Assembly: GCF_028009165.1 (NCBI RefSeq)
Contig: NC_079245.1
Coordinates: 1,178,001-1,242,000 of the forward strand
Direction of reading: 5' to 3'
DNA length: 64,000 bases
DNA from: Akanthomyces muscarius
Taxonomy: Eukaryota > Ascomycota > Sordariomycetes > Hypocreales > Cordycipitaceae
The position numbers and the translations under genes were made by a program. Of the stretch, positions 43,457-54,992 are shown one piece after another (the stretch's first letter is position 1; every line of letters begins with the position of its first letter). Below the pieces are notes generated by a model, which worked only from the letters and a program-made list of their open reading frames with translations, was not told where the DNA came from and did no database searches.

Positions 43457-45465
43457 ATGTCATGGCATAATTCCAACAATCCTTCGCGGCGACCGCCACC
43501 AGATGGGCGCCGCCCAGCTTCACAGCCCGACGACTCCGCCGAGTACTCCCCGTTCGGCCAAACCTTCTCCAGCAGGGAGTCCAGCGCGGCGCCACTGCCC
43601 GCGGCGCCCCTGCCCAGGATGATCGCAGCGGCCCGAGAGCGGCTGGCCAGCTCCAACCGCGAGAGAATCAACTCGATTCTCGGCGACAGCCCGTATACCA
43701 CACGCCGCTGGACACCGGCACCCGGTGAAAGCGCCCCGTCCCGCCCGCGGGTACCTCACCAAACCGTGCTGCCCTCGCGATATGACATGCCAACGCTGCC
43801 CTCGCGATATGACGTGCGACTGCCCTCGCGATTTGACATGCCGCCTGGTGAGAGCGCACCTCCGCGCCCGCGGGTGCTTCGTCCAGGAGAGCTGCCCTCG
43901 CGATATGAAATGCCACCTCCCATCATCGCTTCGCCTCTCTCCATGTCACCCCTCAGTGGCGACTTCGTCTCGCAGACGCAGTCGCCACATCCGAATCGTA
44001 TGACCAGTCTGGAGCAGCTGGACCGCACATTGGACGAGGCCAACGCTCATCTGCGTGCGCTGCTGGACATGACTTCTGCCAACAGCGTCTCGCGTCAGCT
44101 CATCCCGATGGATATATCCAACTTCACACAACCTACCCGCACCCATGATTTTACATATGATAATCAGCGCAGCAAGCGTAGAAAAGTGGATGGTGAGAGA
44201 TATACTCACGACGCACAGACTTTCCGCTACGGCTACTATGGCCAAGTCGAAGCGGGTGATCTGGAGATGGAAATGGTCAGCTGCGATGGTGGCATGTTTT
44301 CCAATGAGCTATCCTATGCGGCCGAGAACATTCTCAAGAATGACAATTCCGTCTACTGCACCAAAGGAAATCGGTGCAACATTGTCTTGCGCCATCGAGG
44401 TTCTACGGCATTCACACTGTCCGAACTCGTCATCAAAGCCCCCAAATCCATGAACTACTCTCACCCGTACGTACACCATAACCTACCCCTGCTCCCGTGT
44501 CCCGCATCCCACTGACTCCGTCGTTCCACACCAGTGTTCGCGAAGGCATGGTCTTCATCACCATGGACCAGGACGAAGTGCTGCACCGCACTGCGCAATA
44601 CCAGATCCAGTACGCGCCGAACACCGGTACCGGCTCGCGCGACCACGTCACATTCACCAACACTGACCCGCGCACCCGCTTCAACCGTGAGCCGCAGCAT
44701 ACCATTTCCATCTCACACAATCGCGACGGCACGTCAACCACGCGCAGGGACCGATCCTACATTTACGGCCCCGGAAGCAACGACACGCGCACGCCGCATA
44801 TGCCGAGGGAGTTTACCGCCAGCCAACCTGACTTTCGCATCAGCACCGAGTTTAGCGACGACGACGACGACGACGCTGCCACAGCTGGCAACGCTGCTCC
44901 CGTGTCCATTCTCCGCCGTCCTCCGCCCAACCGCATCGGCAGCCTTCCCTTTGAGAGTGACGACGTCGAGTCCGACTCGGATCTCGAGCCGGGCCACATC
45001 ACCAACGCCTTTCTCACCGAAAACACCATTCGACGTCTCCGTCGCGGCGACTCCTCCGCCGCCGCCGCGGCACGGTACAACCCCAACACCGCCACCACTA
45101 CCAACATTTTTGGCCACGACTTTGAAAACTATTCCGCAACTGCCAATCCCAATCCTAGCAGCCCGCAGCAGCAGCGGCAGCACAGCTCCAGCCTCGCCCA
45201 AGCCTGGGACGCGCACGCCAACGCCACGCAGGAAGCCATACGCGCCGTCGGCGGCGACGCCCTGCTCGCGCCGCACGCTCGCTTCCACATTGAGAAGAAG
45301 AAGAGCAAGTGCACCATCCGCTTCGACCCGCCCGTGTCTGGCCGCTTCATCCTGCTCAAGATGTGGAGCTCCCACCACGACCCGGGCAGCAACATTGACA
45401 TTCAGACGGTCATGGCGAGGGGCTTTGCGGGGCCGCGCTACTTTCCGGCCGTGGAGATGCGTTGA
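43457..45465 (+). CDS. Uncharacterised fungal protein with LPSRYDM repeats
   Basis: Two exons, 43457-44466 and 44535-45465, give 646 aa with a 68-bp intron. I do not recognise the family. The first about 170 residues are disordered and contain a repeat: PGESAPxRPRV twice and LPSR(Y/F)(D/E) four times. A short coiled region follows (LEQLDRTLDEANAHLRALLDM), then a basic SKRRKVDGE that could be a nuclear signal. The conserved-looking part starts near residue 270 (EMEMVSCDGGMFSNELSYAAENILKND, CNIVLRHRGSTAFTLSELVIKAP) and is completed only at the C-terminus (CTIRFDPPVSGRFILLKMWSS, ARGFAGPRYFPAVEMR). Between lies an acidic, low-complexity insert of about 200 residues. The split beta-rich module might be a galactose-binding-like sandwich, offered only as a hypothesis. 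Confidence 0.68.
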
Positions 45466-45907
45466 TACGTGATCGCGTGAGATGTTTGCCGTTGGGCACC
45501 ATTTCGTTGACGAGAGGGAGGGGGTGGTGGCGAATGACTCGTCACCGCGCATGCAGTGCTTTGTTCCAACGATTGATGCATTGCTGCACCGAGTACTTGC
45601 ATCCCTAAATTATTCTTCTGGCATCATGTTTACGGAGTTGGGCTCACAATCTTTAGTTTGGACACACATTGGATGCATTTTCAGTGTAAGTAGATTCTTT
45701 CCAGGCAATGTATATATATACAGTATATTTATTTCACTTAATTTTATAACTCTTTAACTCGCGCAATTTGGACAATGTCATCAGTCGTCAATCGTTAATG
45801 AATATTCAGTAAAACTATTGCGGAATTTACAGGTTGCTCGTAACGTAACCACCCAAGCGCCATGATCCCCGGCACAATGCCCGGCTCAAACTCCAGCTTC
45901 TCCGCAA
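45466..45907. other. Convergent 3' UTRs
   Basis: AT-rich from 45600 to 45830, with a TATATATA tract at 45712-45719. No gene seen. Confidence 0.5.
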
Positions 45908-46613
45908 TCAAACCACCGCAATAGTCTTGCAACCCATCCATGGTGCAAGAGCAGATGCAATGCCGGCGAAAAGGGTGCCCATGATACTAGTCACGTTGGT
46001 ATTGGCATGGCACCCAGACAAGATATTGTACGTACAGGTTGACATGGAACATGACTATGGCCATCTTGACACTCGTGCGGCTTCGAACGGCAGCCTCAAT
46101 GACAAAGGCTCCAGCTATGCTGCCAACAAACTGTAGATCTTCAGCCGGTTCAGACACCTGTGGGCCATTATCAACAGACCAAGTAGGAATGGTCTGGGCA
46201 ACGGCGGGCGAGGACCACCCAATGATGAGCAGCGGAAAGAAAAGGAGAAGCGTGAAGCAGAAGCCTCGAAATACCCAGCTGGACTCTGCTGGGCTTGACT
46301 TTCGTCGTATAATCAGACGTGTTGCCATCAAACTGGATGTCAGCGAGGCGACGATGGCGGCTACCAGGATGAACACATGCAGGGGACCGCGGCTGGGATG
46401 GCAAGCGGCCGAATCTTTACACCGATACTATGCTAGTGAAGCGACTTTCTTCGTGGCTCGCACGGCATTAATGGCCATATGGGCGAGCAGGCCGTTGGAG
46501 ACGCTGTAGAGAATGAGGCACGCAGCGGCGACGAATCTGCTCACTCGGCCGGAGGAAGGCGTCGCGGCGGGAGGAGCGGGTTTGGAGGGCTCAGTCGTGG
46601 GAATGGCAAACAT
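45908..46613 (-). CDS. Small multi-span membrane protein of unknown function
   Basis: Model of three exons: 46613-46429, 46392-46036 and 45986-45908, 206 aa. Five hydrophobic segments are visible: FVAAACLILYSVSNGLLAHM, HVFILVAAIVASLTSSLM, RGFCFTLLLFFPLLIIGW, LQFVGSIAGAFVIEAAV and NLIMGTLFAGIASALAP. Polar loops contain KKSSPAE-like and DNGPQVSEPAED sequences. The shape recalls four-span MARVEL-type or other small fungal membrane proteins, but I cannot name a family. The second intron (49 bp, GTACGT donor) is sound. The first is only 36 bp (GTATCG to CCCAG), very short for fungi; it keeps the frame and joins two membrane helices. N-terminal 25 residues are Pro/Ala-rich and cytosolic in most topologies. 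Confidence 0.55.
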
Positions 46614-49231
46614 GTTGATGGGTAGGGCAGGGTAACATGAACGAGTGTAGAATATGTTGAATTGAGATGAGTGCGGTAGAACAAGTGTAAAGAGCGTGGT
46701 AAAATCTGGACAAACTTTGATGCAGAAGAAAAAATGCGGAGAGGAAGGCAAAGCGGCGAGCAAGAAAAGTATCGCCGAATGGGACCTTCTCGTTTGCCTT
46801 CGGCGTAGAATCTGAGCAGTTGGCTCCTGCCTAGCCGTTGCAAAACTGAAGTCGGAGATGGAGCTCCGGTGCCGTGTGGTACATGCGATGCCATGTAAAG
46901 CTAGGTACAGATAACTCCCAGCAGACGCAGCGATGGAGTCGGCAAGATGCAAAGGTTTGGTCCTGGCCTTCACTGATCAAGTTTGCGATTGAATCCCGGT
47001 CAAGTACCAAGATTTTTACTGTTTTGCCGTGCCGTTTCTACTTTCAAGTTATTACGCCGCGGTTGAGGCATGCTCAGGCAGCTGGTGTATCACAACTTTG
47101 GTACTTTGACCCAACTCTACGAATAGGAAAGGTATAATCAAATTAGAATAGATAGAAATTAGGAATTCATGAATTCTTGTAAATGCCTTGCTTTCCTTTC
47201 GACTTTTCTTATTCTTTCATCTAAACGGCCGAAAGTACTGCCAGTCAGGGATTCGCCATTATTCTGCTACAGTCTTCAAGCTGATGGAAGAGGGGAAACA
47301 GTGGCACTGTAGAGTCTCTCCGGTGCCACTCCTTGATTCTTTTATCCTTCAACAGAACTAAACAGCAGAAGAATATGCCATGGAACTGCTGATTATGCAC
47401 AGCCATGGCGGGATTGACCAAAAACTCTCTGCGCCACTGCAATGCCCAACGCCGCACAGTATCTACACAACTTATAGCTTCGAGCCAAACCCGTATGTTC
47501 GGTTTATTATTATACCGTGCGGATCGGCTTATACCCTGCGGATCGGCCTGTCATTGCGCATATGTATGAAATATTCGTCTCCTTCCTGGCGAAGCATAAA
47601 ACTCGGGCTAATCGACACAGGCTGATTACCAGATCAACGGGCGCGGAATTGAGCATCAAGGCGCGATACACTATCGTCGGCGGGGCCTTGTCACAGCTAG
47701 CAAAACTGGAGGATAGAGAGTGCATCCATGGTGACTCGTTTCGATGTCTCAGCTTGTTGATCGATGGCAAACTAGCCAACTTTGGAGATGGTTTCGGAGC
47801 ACTGCGACAGGCTAGCGCAGCGCAAAGAATGTGGTGGCAGAATGGCTCCCGTGACACCTACCACTGGCTTTAAGGGCTTTTCTGGCGAGCGAATCAAGGG
47901 CACAGATGCTGCCATTCAACAGCTTAGCCGTCTTTAGTATGAGCAGGGAGCGCTGTGCCGTATTCACGACTGTCTTGGGTCGATGCAACGGGGGACAGCG
48001 ACGAGGATTGTGGGTGACCAGTGAGAGGGCACCGTTGGGCGGCGGTTTAGTATGGCGTACACGTCCTGGATGCATGCACTATAACAGCGCAGCAGCTATA
48101 ATATATGCGCATGATTGGAAATAGCTGCGACGAATCGCGCATGAAATGAGCAGATATTGAAAGGGCAGAGAGACATTGCGCAGGGTCGTAAGTTGTCTGC
48201 TGTAAGAATGGCTGCCGGCTGGCAGAATCGGCCACTGTAAATGCCAGACGACCTACAAACAACAAACGCAGTATCACCGTCACCATGCACAACCAACCAT
48301 ATCACTGAACTCAAGAAAAGGAACCAGATATCCCGAAAACACTTTGCGTCACAGCAGATCCGATAGCCGGGGAAAATTTCTACATACCTCCCAAGAGGGG
48401 TCGATGCAGACGGACGTTGCGCACTGCAGGGTCAAACATCGCGCAGGGTCGTTGAGCCCGAAATCGTCATGAATGAGAGACATTGTCCTCCGAGGCCTCC
48501 CTTTGTTCCAAGGGACCCAATCACATCCGCCAGTAGCCTAAAAACAGCCTGCACCGAGACATTGTTAGCCAGTGCAGCCTCTCGCCTAGAGGGGCCGTTC
48601 TGATCGCGTCGAGGCTAGCAGGCAAAAGCTGGCGGTGCTTGCATTCCAGCGCCGCCCTCCCGCCTGGAGCTGGAATTCGAGGCGCCTCTTCGCCGGCTTC
48701 GACTGAGACCCCACGCGCATGAAGGCTGGGCTGTTGAAGATGTCTACCTGAGCGGTCGTCTTGTTGGAATTTCTTCTTCCTTCTTATTCTTCTCCTTCTT
48801 CACGATACAAGCGACCACTGAGACCTCGTGACGCCTCTATTACGTGGCTTCTTCTCCATCTACACTTCCGTTGTGCACAGCTTTGTTGCGTCACTGACAG
48901 CTTCGCCTGAGCTTGATCAGCCGTTGGCCTAGTGATACCCAGCCATCGACACAGCCATCACTCGATACTCGTCGTAGTGCAGCAACGCCGCGCCAGACGA
49001 CGCCACCGAAAGCTCTAGCGACCGCACAAGAACAATTCAAGCGACCAAGAAAAACATCACGATTCTACAGAAAACCAAAGCCGACAGGATCCAGCCAGAG
49101 CAATCTGGGCTAACACGGCTGCCTGCGCCTGGAGAGACCCTCGACATTGATCTCCACACACCCCTTCACCTTAATTAATATCGGCCCACTTGGAACATAT
49201 TAATACAGGGCGCCGACGCCTCGGTCGAATA
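46614..49231. other. Long intergenic region
   Basis: About 2.6 kb between divergent genes. A short duplicated segment (GTGCGGATCGG/CTGCGGATCGG) occurs at 47518-47550. Frames such as 47517-47873 have an equally long shadow on the other strand and no motifs. The last 600 bp look like leader of the coiled-coil gene. Confidence 0.4.
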
Positions 49232-50701
49232 ATGGCAGGCGTCTGTATTCCTGCTCTCGCAAATGGCGATGCCCCAGTAATAAAGGGGCATGAACAACCA
49301 CGAAACGGGTGCATGACGGACCTGCAGCACGCCACAGACACCTCCGGCCTCGCTATTTCCTTCCCTTCGCAGTCACGCAGCACCGCCAAGCTGCAAAGGA
49401 GCGGAACTGCCTCTGTCAGCGAAAAGCGGCCACAACGCCAAACTTCTGCACGGCCGACCAATCTCACCGACTCGTCCGAACCCAACTCGCTGGTGGACAC
49501 CCCGAGAGCGCCGCGAGCTAGACAAGGGTCGCGCGACACTCCAGAGTCCACTCCTAATTACAACACTTCTTCGACCGCTCTTCACACTCCTGAACTTCCT
49601 TCACCTTGCCAGGAATCAACTTGGTCACACTACGCTGGTCGTCTTCGCAATATCAGTCAGGTTCACTCGCCGACCGTCTACACGACGCCCACAAGAGCCC
49701 GCGCCACACGAGAGTCGTCACCAGCCAACTCTTTGAGAACGGGAACACCGACGACACCGAGTTCCTCGACCTTTACCTTTATCGCTTCAAAGATGGCTGC
49801 TCTCAAGGCCATGGCATCGCCTTCCATCCCCGGAGCCGGCTGCGGGAACGAACTGATTGACTTGGATATCGAAGCTGCCCTCTTCCCAAATGGCGGGCCG
49901 CAAGAAGGCGAGGCTTTCTCACCAGCGGCGTACAAGAACCTGCAAATGAACGCCATCGGACTCCTCCATCGTTTTCAGACCACGTATCAGAGCCAGACGA
50001 TTGAGTTTCGCACACTCAAGGCCGAAAAGGAAGCCCTCGACGACGAGAAGAGCGAGGTAGAGACCCGCGTGCGCCACGCCAAACTACAACTAGAAGAGGT
50101 CGCCCGCAAGGCAGCCGAGAAAGAGGCTGCCATGCAGGCTTACATCGAAGAGCTGCAGCGCGAAAACAGATCACTAGCACAAGACAGACAATCACATATT
50201 AGCCGTCCAGCGCCCTCGGTGGTATCCACAATGTCTGAGGACCTTGGCGCAGAAGACGACCAGTCCAAGAAGATGTGGCGCCGCAGTGGCGATACGTTCA
50301 AGACCGAGGCTGGCTCCGACACAGACGAAGAAAGTGTCGCCGAGGCCAGCATCTTCTCCCGTTCGAGAAGTCCAACTATCGCCACCACCATCTATGAAGT
50401 GGGCCCGATGGAGTCGATGCCTCGCGGCCGGGCCTCCATCTCTGGAGCATCCATTCACAGCGTGTCCTCGCAGAGGCCACAACAGATGACTGCCTTCCGC
50501 AAGCTGATGAAGGGCATCTCTGGCGAGGCTGACATTCGTACCGTCACCGAGTGCAGCAACTGCCAGGGACAAGATGCCAGCATGGCCTGGGACACGGCAA
50601 GCCTCATGCGGGACGAAAACCGTGGTCTCAAGGACCGAGTCACCGAGCTGGAATCGGCACTCGAAGGCGCGCTGGATGTAGTAAATGGACTAGGTCTATG
50701 A
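49232..50701 (+). CDS. Coiled-coil protein of unknown function
   Basis: Intronless, 489 aa from the first ATG in frame (MAGVCIPALANG). The N-terminal 200 residues are disordered and Ser/Thr/Pro-rich, with several TP and SP sites. A conserved-looking core begins at LIDLDIEAALFPNG (about residue 210). It leads into a long coiled coil (about 245-320) with QSQTIEFRTLKAEKEALDDEK and EVARKAAEKEAAMQAYIEELQ. A second short coil closes the protein (ENRGLKDRVTELESALEGALD). Between them are Ser-rich stretches and one CSNCQGQD pair of cysteines. The design suits a cytoskeletal, septal or polarity scaffold, but no family was recognised and none is claimed. Confidence 0.7.
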   Translation: MAGVCIPALANGDAPVIKGHEQPRNGCMTDLQHATDTSGLAISFPSQSRSTAKLQRSGTASVSEKRPQRQTSARPTNLTDSSEPNSLVDTPRAPRARQGSRDTPESTPNYNTSSTALHTPELPSPCQESTWSHYAGRLRNISQVHSPTVYTTPTRARATRESSPANSLRTGTPTTPSSSTFTFIASKMAALKAMASPSIPGAGCGNELIDLDIEAALFPNGGPQEGEAFSPAAYKNLQMNAIGLLHRFQTTYQSQTIEFRTLKAEKEALDDEKSEVETRVRHAKLQLEEVARKAAEKEAAMQAYIEELQRENRSLAQDRQSHISRPAPSVVSTMSEDLGAEDDQSKKMWRRSGDTFKTEAGSDTDEESVAEASIFSRSRSPTIATTIYEVGPMESMPRGRASISGASIHSVSSQRPQQMTAFRKLMKGISGEADIRTVTECSNCQGQDASMAWDTASLMRDENRGLKDRVTELESALEGALDVVNGLGL

Positions 50702-51386
50702 ATTTGAGCTGGCGGCTCTTGGTTACTACAATGATGTTATATATGTGGCGTTACAAGGAGATTGGGTTACCTATTGTTTATTTAGATGGGGTTAGAACAA
50801 CTTGGCCTGCGGTAATGAACACGCACGCCTATTACATTGCCCAAATAGAGTATACTCTACAATATATTTCATATCTCGAACTCAACTGGTACTTGGACGT
50901 GAAAATCTCGCGACATTTGCTTCATCGTGTGCAGCCCTTCCGTAGAGTAACGCCAGATAGTCCGTCTCTGACATTGTCATGGTCGTGTAACACTTTGTGC
51001 TACCAATCGACTTTATCATGGTCACATTTCCAGAAAAAGAATAGAACACGTCGATACCCAGGCGCGCATGTTACGTTCACAACATTGTATCCGACTTTGC
51101 GTATTGATGATAATACTTTATTCCCCAGGAACCGTAGTTTACATGGGCATATACGCATAACAAATGAAAACGACGATATATGATGTTTACTCCCCCAGCG
51201 CGAGATGCTCGCTCTCCAAGAGCCCAGCTAGATCTACCCGTAGAAGATCTCTGACAGCGTGTTTTCTTCCTCAACGGCCCCGAGGTACTCGCTCCTCGGC
51301 CAACTTTTGTACATTCCCAATGCAGGATCGCTCAGCATCTTCCCGAACCGCCCGCAGTATATCCCCCATACCTGTGAGTCTTCCGT
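50702..51386. other. Convergent 3' flanks
   Basis: AT-rich; frames here (50551-51183 and others) are continuations or chance openings. No gene seen. Confidence 0.45.
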
Positions 51387-51861
51387 CTAGTGGTGAGTCT
51401 CCTCCTCGCCGTGGTGGTGCTTGTCTTGCATGAAAAAGTGCTCATATGTGCAGTAGCCGGCAAATAGGACCGTCGCCGTGCCGAGGCCAGGGAGGGTGCC
51501 GCGGTAGCGGTTCCAGCGGGTGAAGTGGCCCTGAAATCTCCAAGCATCACTGTCCGCCCAAGGTGTTAGCAGTCCATTGGCCACCGGGGGGTGGTTCATC
51601 GGGTGTCGACGTACGCTCTCTCCCAAGGGTCGTAGCGGGCCTTGCCGGCGGCCTCCTTGAAGGCACGCATGCTGAAGCCCGTAATGTTGGCCTTGCCGCC
51701 CTGGGCTGCCCTCAGTACTCTGTGCCATCATGAATTGTTAGCCTTGGGGTCGATCTTGTCGGTCGGCGGAATCGGTGTGGAGCCTCGGGAATATAGCGGC
51801 TGCCGTCGCAGAGGCGCCAATTGCATGTGCAGTGGTCGTAGTCGTACCTTGTGGGAAGCAT
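51387..51861 (-). CDS. Complex I accessory subunit NDUFB3 (B12)
   Basis: Three exons, 51861-51848, 51719-51615 and 51549-51387, give 93 aa; introns are 128 and 65 bp. A 14-nt first exon holds only MLPT and part of R, a typical tiny exon in fungal complex I genes. The protein reads GFSMRAFKEAAGKARYDPWE, then DAWRFQGHFTRWNRYRG, one membrane helix GLGTATVLFAGYCTYEHFFM, and a His/Glu-rich matrix or intermembrane tail. The pattern FTRWNRYRGTLPGLG plus a single helix is that of NDUFB3/B12, an accessory subunit of the membrane arm of NADH:ubiquinone oxidoreductase in the inner mitochondrial membrane. The gene is head-to-head with CAF1. Confidence 0.88.
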
Positions 51862-52782
51862 TGTGAAGAATTGAGAAACTGGATGTCGAATTACAGACGC
51901 AAAGTGGCTGCCAGAGGAGACATGCAAAGGTAAGCTGGTTGTTTGTCGCGCGATTGGAGCGGATGAATGCCGGAACAATGTTATTCCAGCTATGTGCCGG
52001 TGGTCTTGCTAGGGATGGCTTTTTGCGGCGGGCTGGGGCTGCACCAACGCACGGGCCCGCCTCCGATCTTGTGCCTTTGCTGGCACCTCGAGAGGTCCCT
52101 CTGTTGGCAACATCACACATTGTTTATCCGTCAAACTTTACGCCAAGCAATTATTCTTCACCCGCACAGTAGAAGCTCGCCATTGCCACTCTGTTCCCTG
52201 ACCAGCAACACACGCCAATACTTGTGTTGTCGCGCTTACGATTCCTCGAGCCCATCGACCCAGCACGCTTTCCGACTCAGCTTGCGCATGCTCACGACGC
52301 AATATTTGTAGGACAGCATATCTTAGTCCGGAAACAACTACGCGCACTCTCGATCGTGCTGCGCAATCCAACGGCCGACACGTTTTGGACGGAGGATAGC
52401 TCGCAGACACCATCACGCACCAATAAGCTTGCGTTGTCCACACGACCCGATGCACCCTTACCAGGGCCCGTCTCAACCTCGTCCCTCCACTTCCACCGAT
52501 CCTCGTTCCTAGAACCCGCCCCATCCTCCAGGAACCGTCTCGTCAGGAGTATCGCGATCTCTGCAGGTAGCAAGCGGTGCCATACACTACCAGCAGACCA
52601 ACGAGAACCAGCACAGACCACCTGGCCTTTCATACTATACTACGGGGCCTGAACAAACTTGGCAGCTGCAGTACCCAAATTTATCACATTACAGTACGAC
52701 AAACCCGCTCCAAGTGCTGCAACAGACACTTTCTGTGCCTAGCCAATCTACACCTATCCGTCAGCCTCAAAACGAAGCGGCA
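51862..52782. other. Divergent promoter, including a coding-like stretch upstream of CAF1
   Basis: The left part should be promoter for both genes. From 52513 to 52782 the CAF1 frame is open and Gln/Pro-rich (YQQTNENQHRPPGLSYY, YSTTNPLQVLQQTLS) but lacks an ATG. An in-frame ATG at 52450 (MHPYQGPSQPRP) is cut off from it by TAG at 52510-52512. An intron 52481-52531 would join them in frame, though its GTCCCT donor is poor. Confidence 0.4.
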
Positions 52783-54309
52783 ATGCCTCCGCAAGTTCGG
52801 GGGTTTGCTGCCGGCCCTGGAGTCGGCGCGCCGTTTCACCAACCGAGATTCCCGTCGCATGGCCAACCACAAGGCGGGCCGATGGCTGGCAATCAATACC
52901 TGAATGCAAACGGCCAGATGAATCCCTTTGGGGGAGCAAATGGCAACTTTAACATGCCCGGCCTCAACGGCGCTGGAGGCTTTGGCGACTCCAGTTTTGG
53001 CGGCCAGGCCTCCAGAATGGGATTTACACACGGCCCGGCCGGCCTTCAACCACCCCAGCACACCGGGCAGCTACATCACAATGTCCTGATGGATCACCCG
53101 ACGATGAGACCTCAACAGAACAGAGGGCGTATACGAGAGGTGTGGAAGCATAATTTACATGAAGAGATGGCGGTCTTGCGAGACCTTGTGGACAAATATC
53201 CTTATATTGCTATGGTGAGTATCGCTACTCTGTTGCCAGCAGAGTGTGTTTGTTGATGAATCTAGGATACCGAATTCCCGGGCGTTGTATCGAGACCAAT
53301 GGGGGGGTTCCGTGGTAAGAGCGACTACCACTACCAATGTCTCCGCACCAACGTGGATATGCTCAAGGTTATCCAAATCGGCCTGACATTATTCAACGAA
53401 GAGGGCGAGACACCACCCGCCCGACCAGGGCCAGAACTCGGTCTCGGCCCGGCCGCGCAAAGAAGCGCGAACCAGGGTCCCTTTCCCTATGCCTGGCAGT
53501 TCAACTTCAAGTTCTCCCTCAAGGAGGATATGTATAACGAAAAGTCAATTGAGTCTCTCCAGCAGGCTGGCATCGACTTTAACGCAATGGAGCGTGACGG
53601 AATCGACCCTCACGAGTTTGCTGCGTTGCTGATCCCGTCCGGCCTGGTCTGCTTCGAGGACGTCAAGTGGATATCCTTCCACGGCGGATACGATTTTGGC
53701 TACCTGACCAAGCTGCTGATCTGCACGCCGCTGCCCAATGACGAGCACGACTTTGACCACAAGATGAAGCTGTACTTTCCTTCGACGTACGACGTCAAGC
53801 ACCTGATGAAATACGCCATCCGCCTGCACAACACGGGGATACTGTCCCCAGTCGATCCTGGTAGCGCCGAGATTCTGCAAAAGTTTGAGCACAAGTCGGG
53901 CCTGGAGAACATCGCGGAGACTCTCAAGATCAAGCGCATCGGCACCGCGCACCAGGCCGGCTCCGACTCGCTGCTGACGGGCAAGGTCTTCTTCCAGATG
54001 CGCGACCGCATCTTCAACGGCGAAATTCCCGGCGAGCACGTCGGCAAAGTTTGGGGTCTGGGCATTCCGGACGGCATGATGATCGCGCCCTTGATGAACC
54101 GCGGCGTCGGCGGTGGTGACGACGGGGGCCACAACGGCACCCCGCGCACGCCCAACACGCACACGGCCCAGCTGGCGACGTCCGGCACACCCCTCAGCAA
54201 CCAAGGTCCCGGCGGCACCAACGGTGCCGGTGGCCACATGGGTCCCATGACACCAGGCGGCGGTGGTGGCATTTTTGGGAGCTTTGCGTTTGCGGGCGCC
54301 GGCAGATAG
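52783..54309 (+). CDS. CAF1: CCR4-NOT deadenylase Caf1/Pop2
   Basis: Two exons, 52783-53214 and 53266-54309, give 491 aa with a 51-bp intron. The first 110 residues are Gly/Gln/Asn-rich. The nuclease domain starts at IREVWKHNLHEEMAVLRDLV and has the DEDD set: DTEFPG (Asp and Glu, right after the splice), the Asp of FHGGYDFGYL, and HQAGSDSLLTG near the end. KSDYHYQCLRTNVDMLKVIQIG and YDVKHLMKY are further family blocks. Caf1 shortens poly(A) tails as part of CCR4-NOT in the cytoplasm. The C-terminal tail of about 70 residues is Gly/Pro/Thr-rich, absent from yeast and animal Caf1 cores but common in filamentous fungi. The true N-terminus may lie further upstream. Confidence 0.92.
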
Positions 54310-54992
54310 AACAGCTACCACGACTAGGCGTAGTTTCTTTGAAGCGAAGCAGCGTCGGAGAAGAACACGGGGCGCACCGCACTAACGGCAAAGATTTTGT
54401 CATGGAGGCTGCAGCTTTTGGATTGGTTTTGGTTTCGTTTTGGAAGACGACGGCTTTTCTCTCACCGTCGTTTTTTATCTTGTTTTAGTACCCATGCATG
54501 CATAATAAGAGAAGGAAGAGTGTATGATGAGAACGTGTTCGCTTCCAAGATTCGTTTGCATGTCATTTTTACAAAATGATCCAAGGAAGGAGGGGTTGGG
54601 GGGGGATAAACGGATTCTTTGGTGTTTTGTTTTGCCTCGAAAGAACATTTGGGAAAGGGGAGAGCGAAGTTGGTTTTTCGTTGGTTGGTTGTCTTTGTTG
54701 TCGTTTTACTAGTCCGATTATCATGCTTGTACAATTATACTGATGAAGAAATCTCTTGAAACACTTATGGCTCATCAAGGTTTAAGTCTTTGAAGGTTTT
54801 GGTTCATCAACGTCGTAATATAAAGTAAAGGCTCGGCTGGTAAAGGAAAAAGACGGTGTTAACAACTCCAAGTAGTAACATGCCCAAAAGAAAAAAAAAA
54901 GCCCAATCCTCCAAGCGCCGATTTGGTTATTGCTACACGCAGAAAGAGAAAAGAACGGAAAAGGGGGGGAGTGAAAAGTAAAAAGGCCGTAA
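54310..54992. other. Convergent 3' UTRs
   Basis: T- and A-rich, with poly-A/G runs near 54890 and 54962. No gene seen. Confidence 0.5.

Noticed and set aside
47510..47873. Overlapping frames on both strands
   Set aside because: Both strands are equally open, without motifs; typical of chance.
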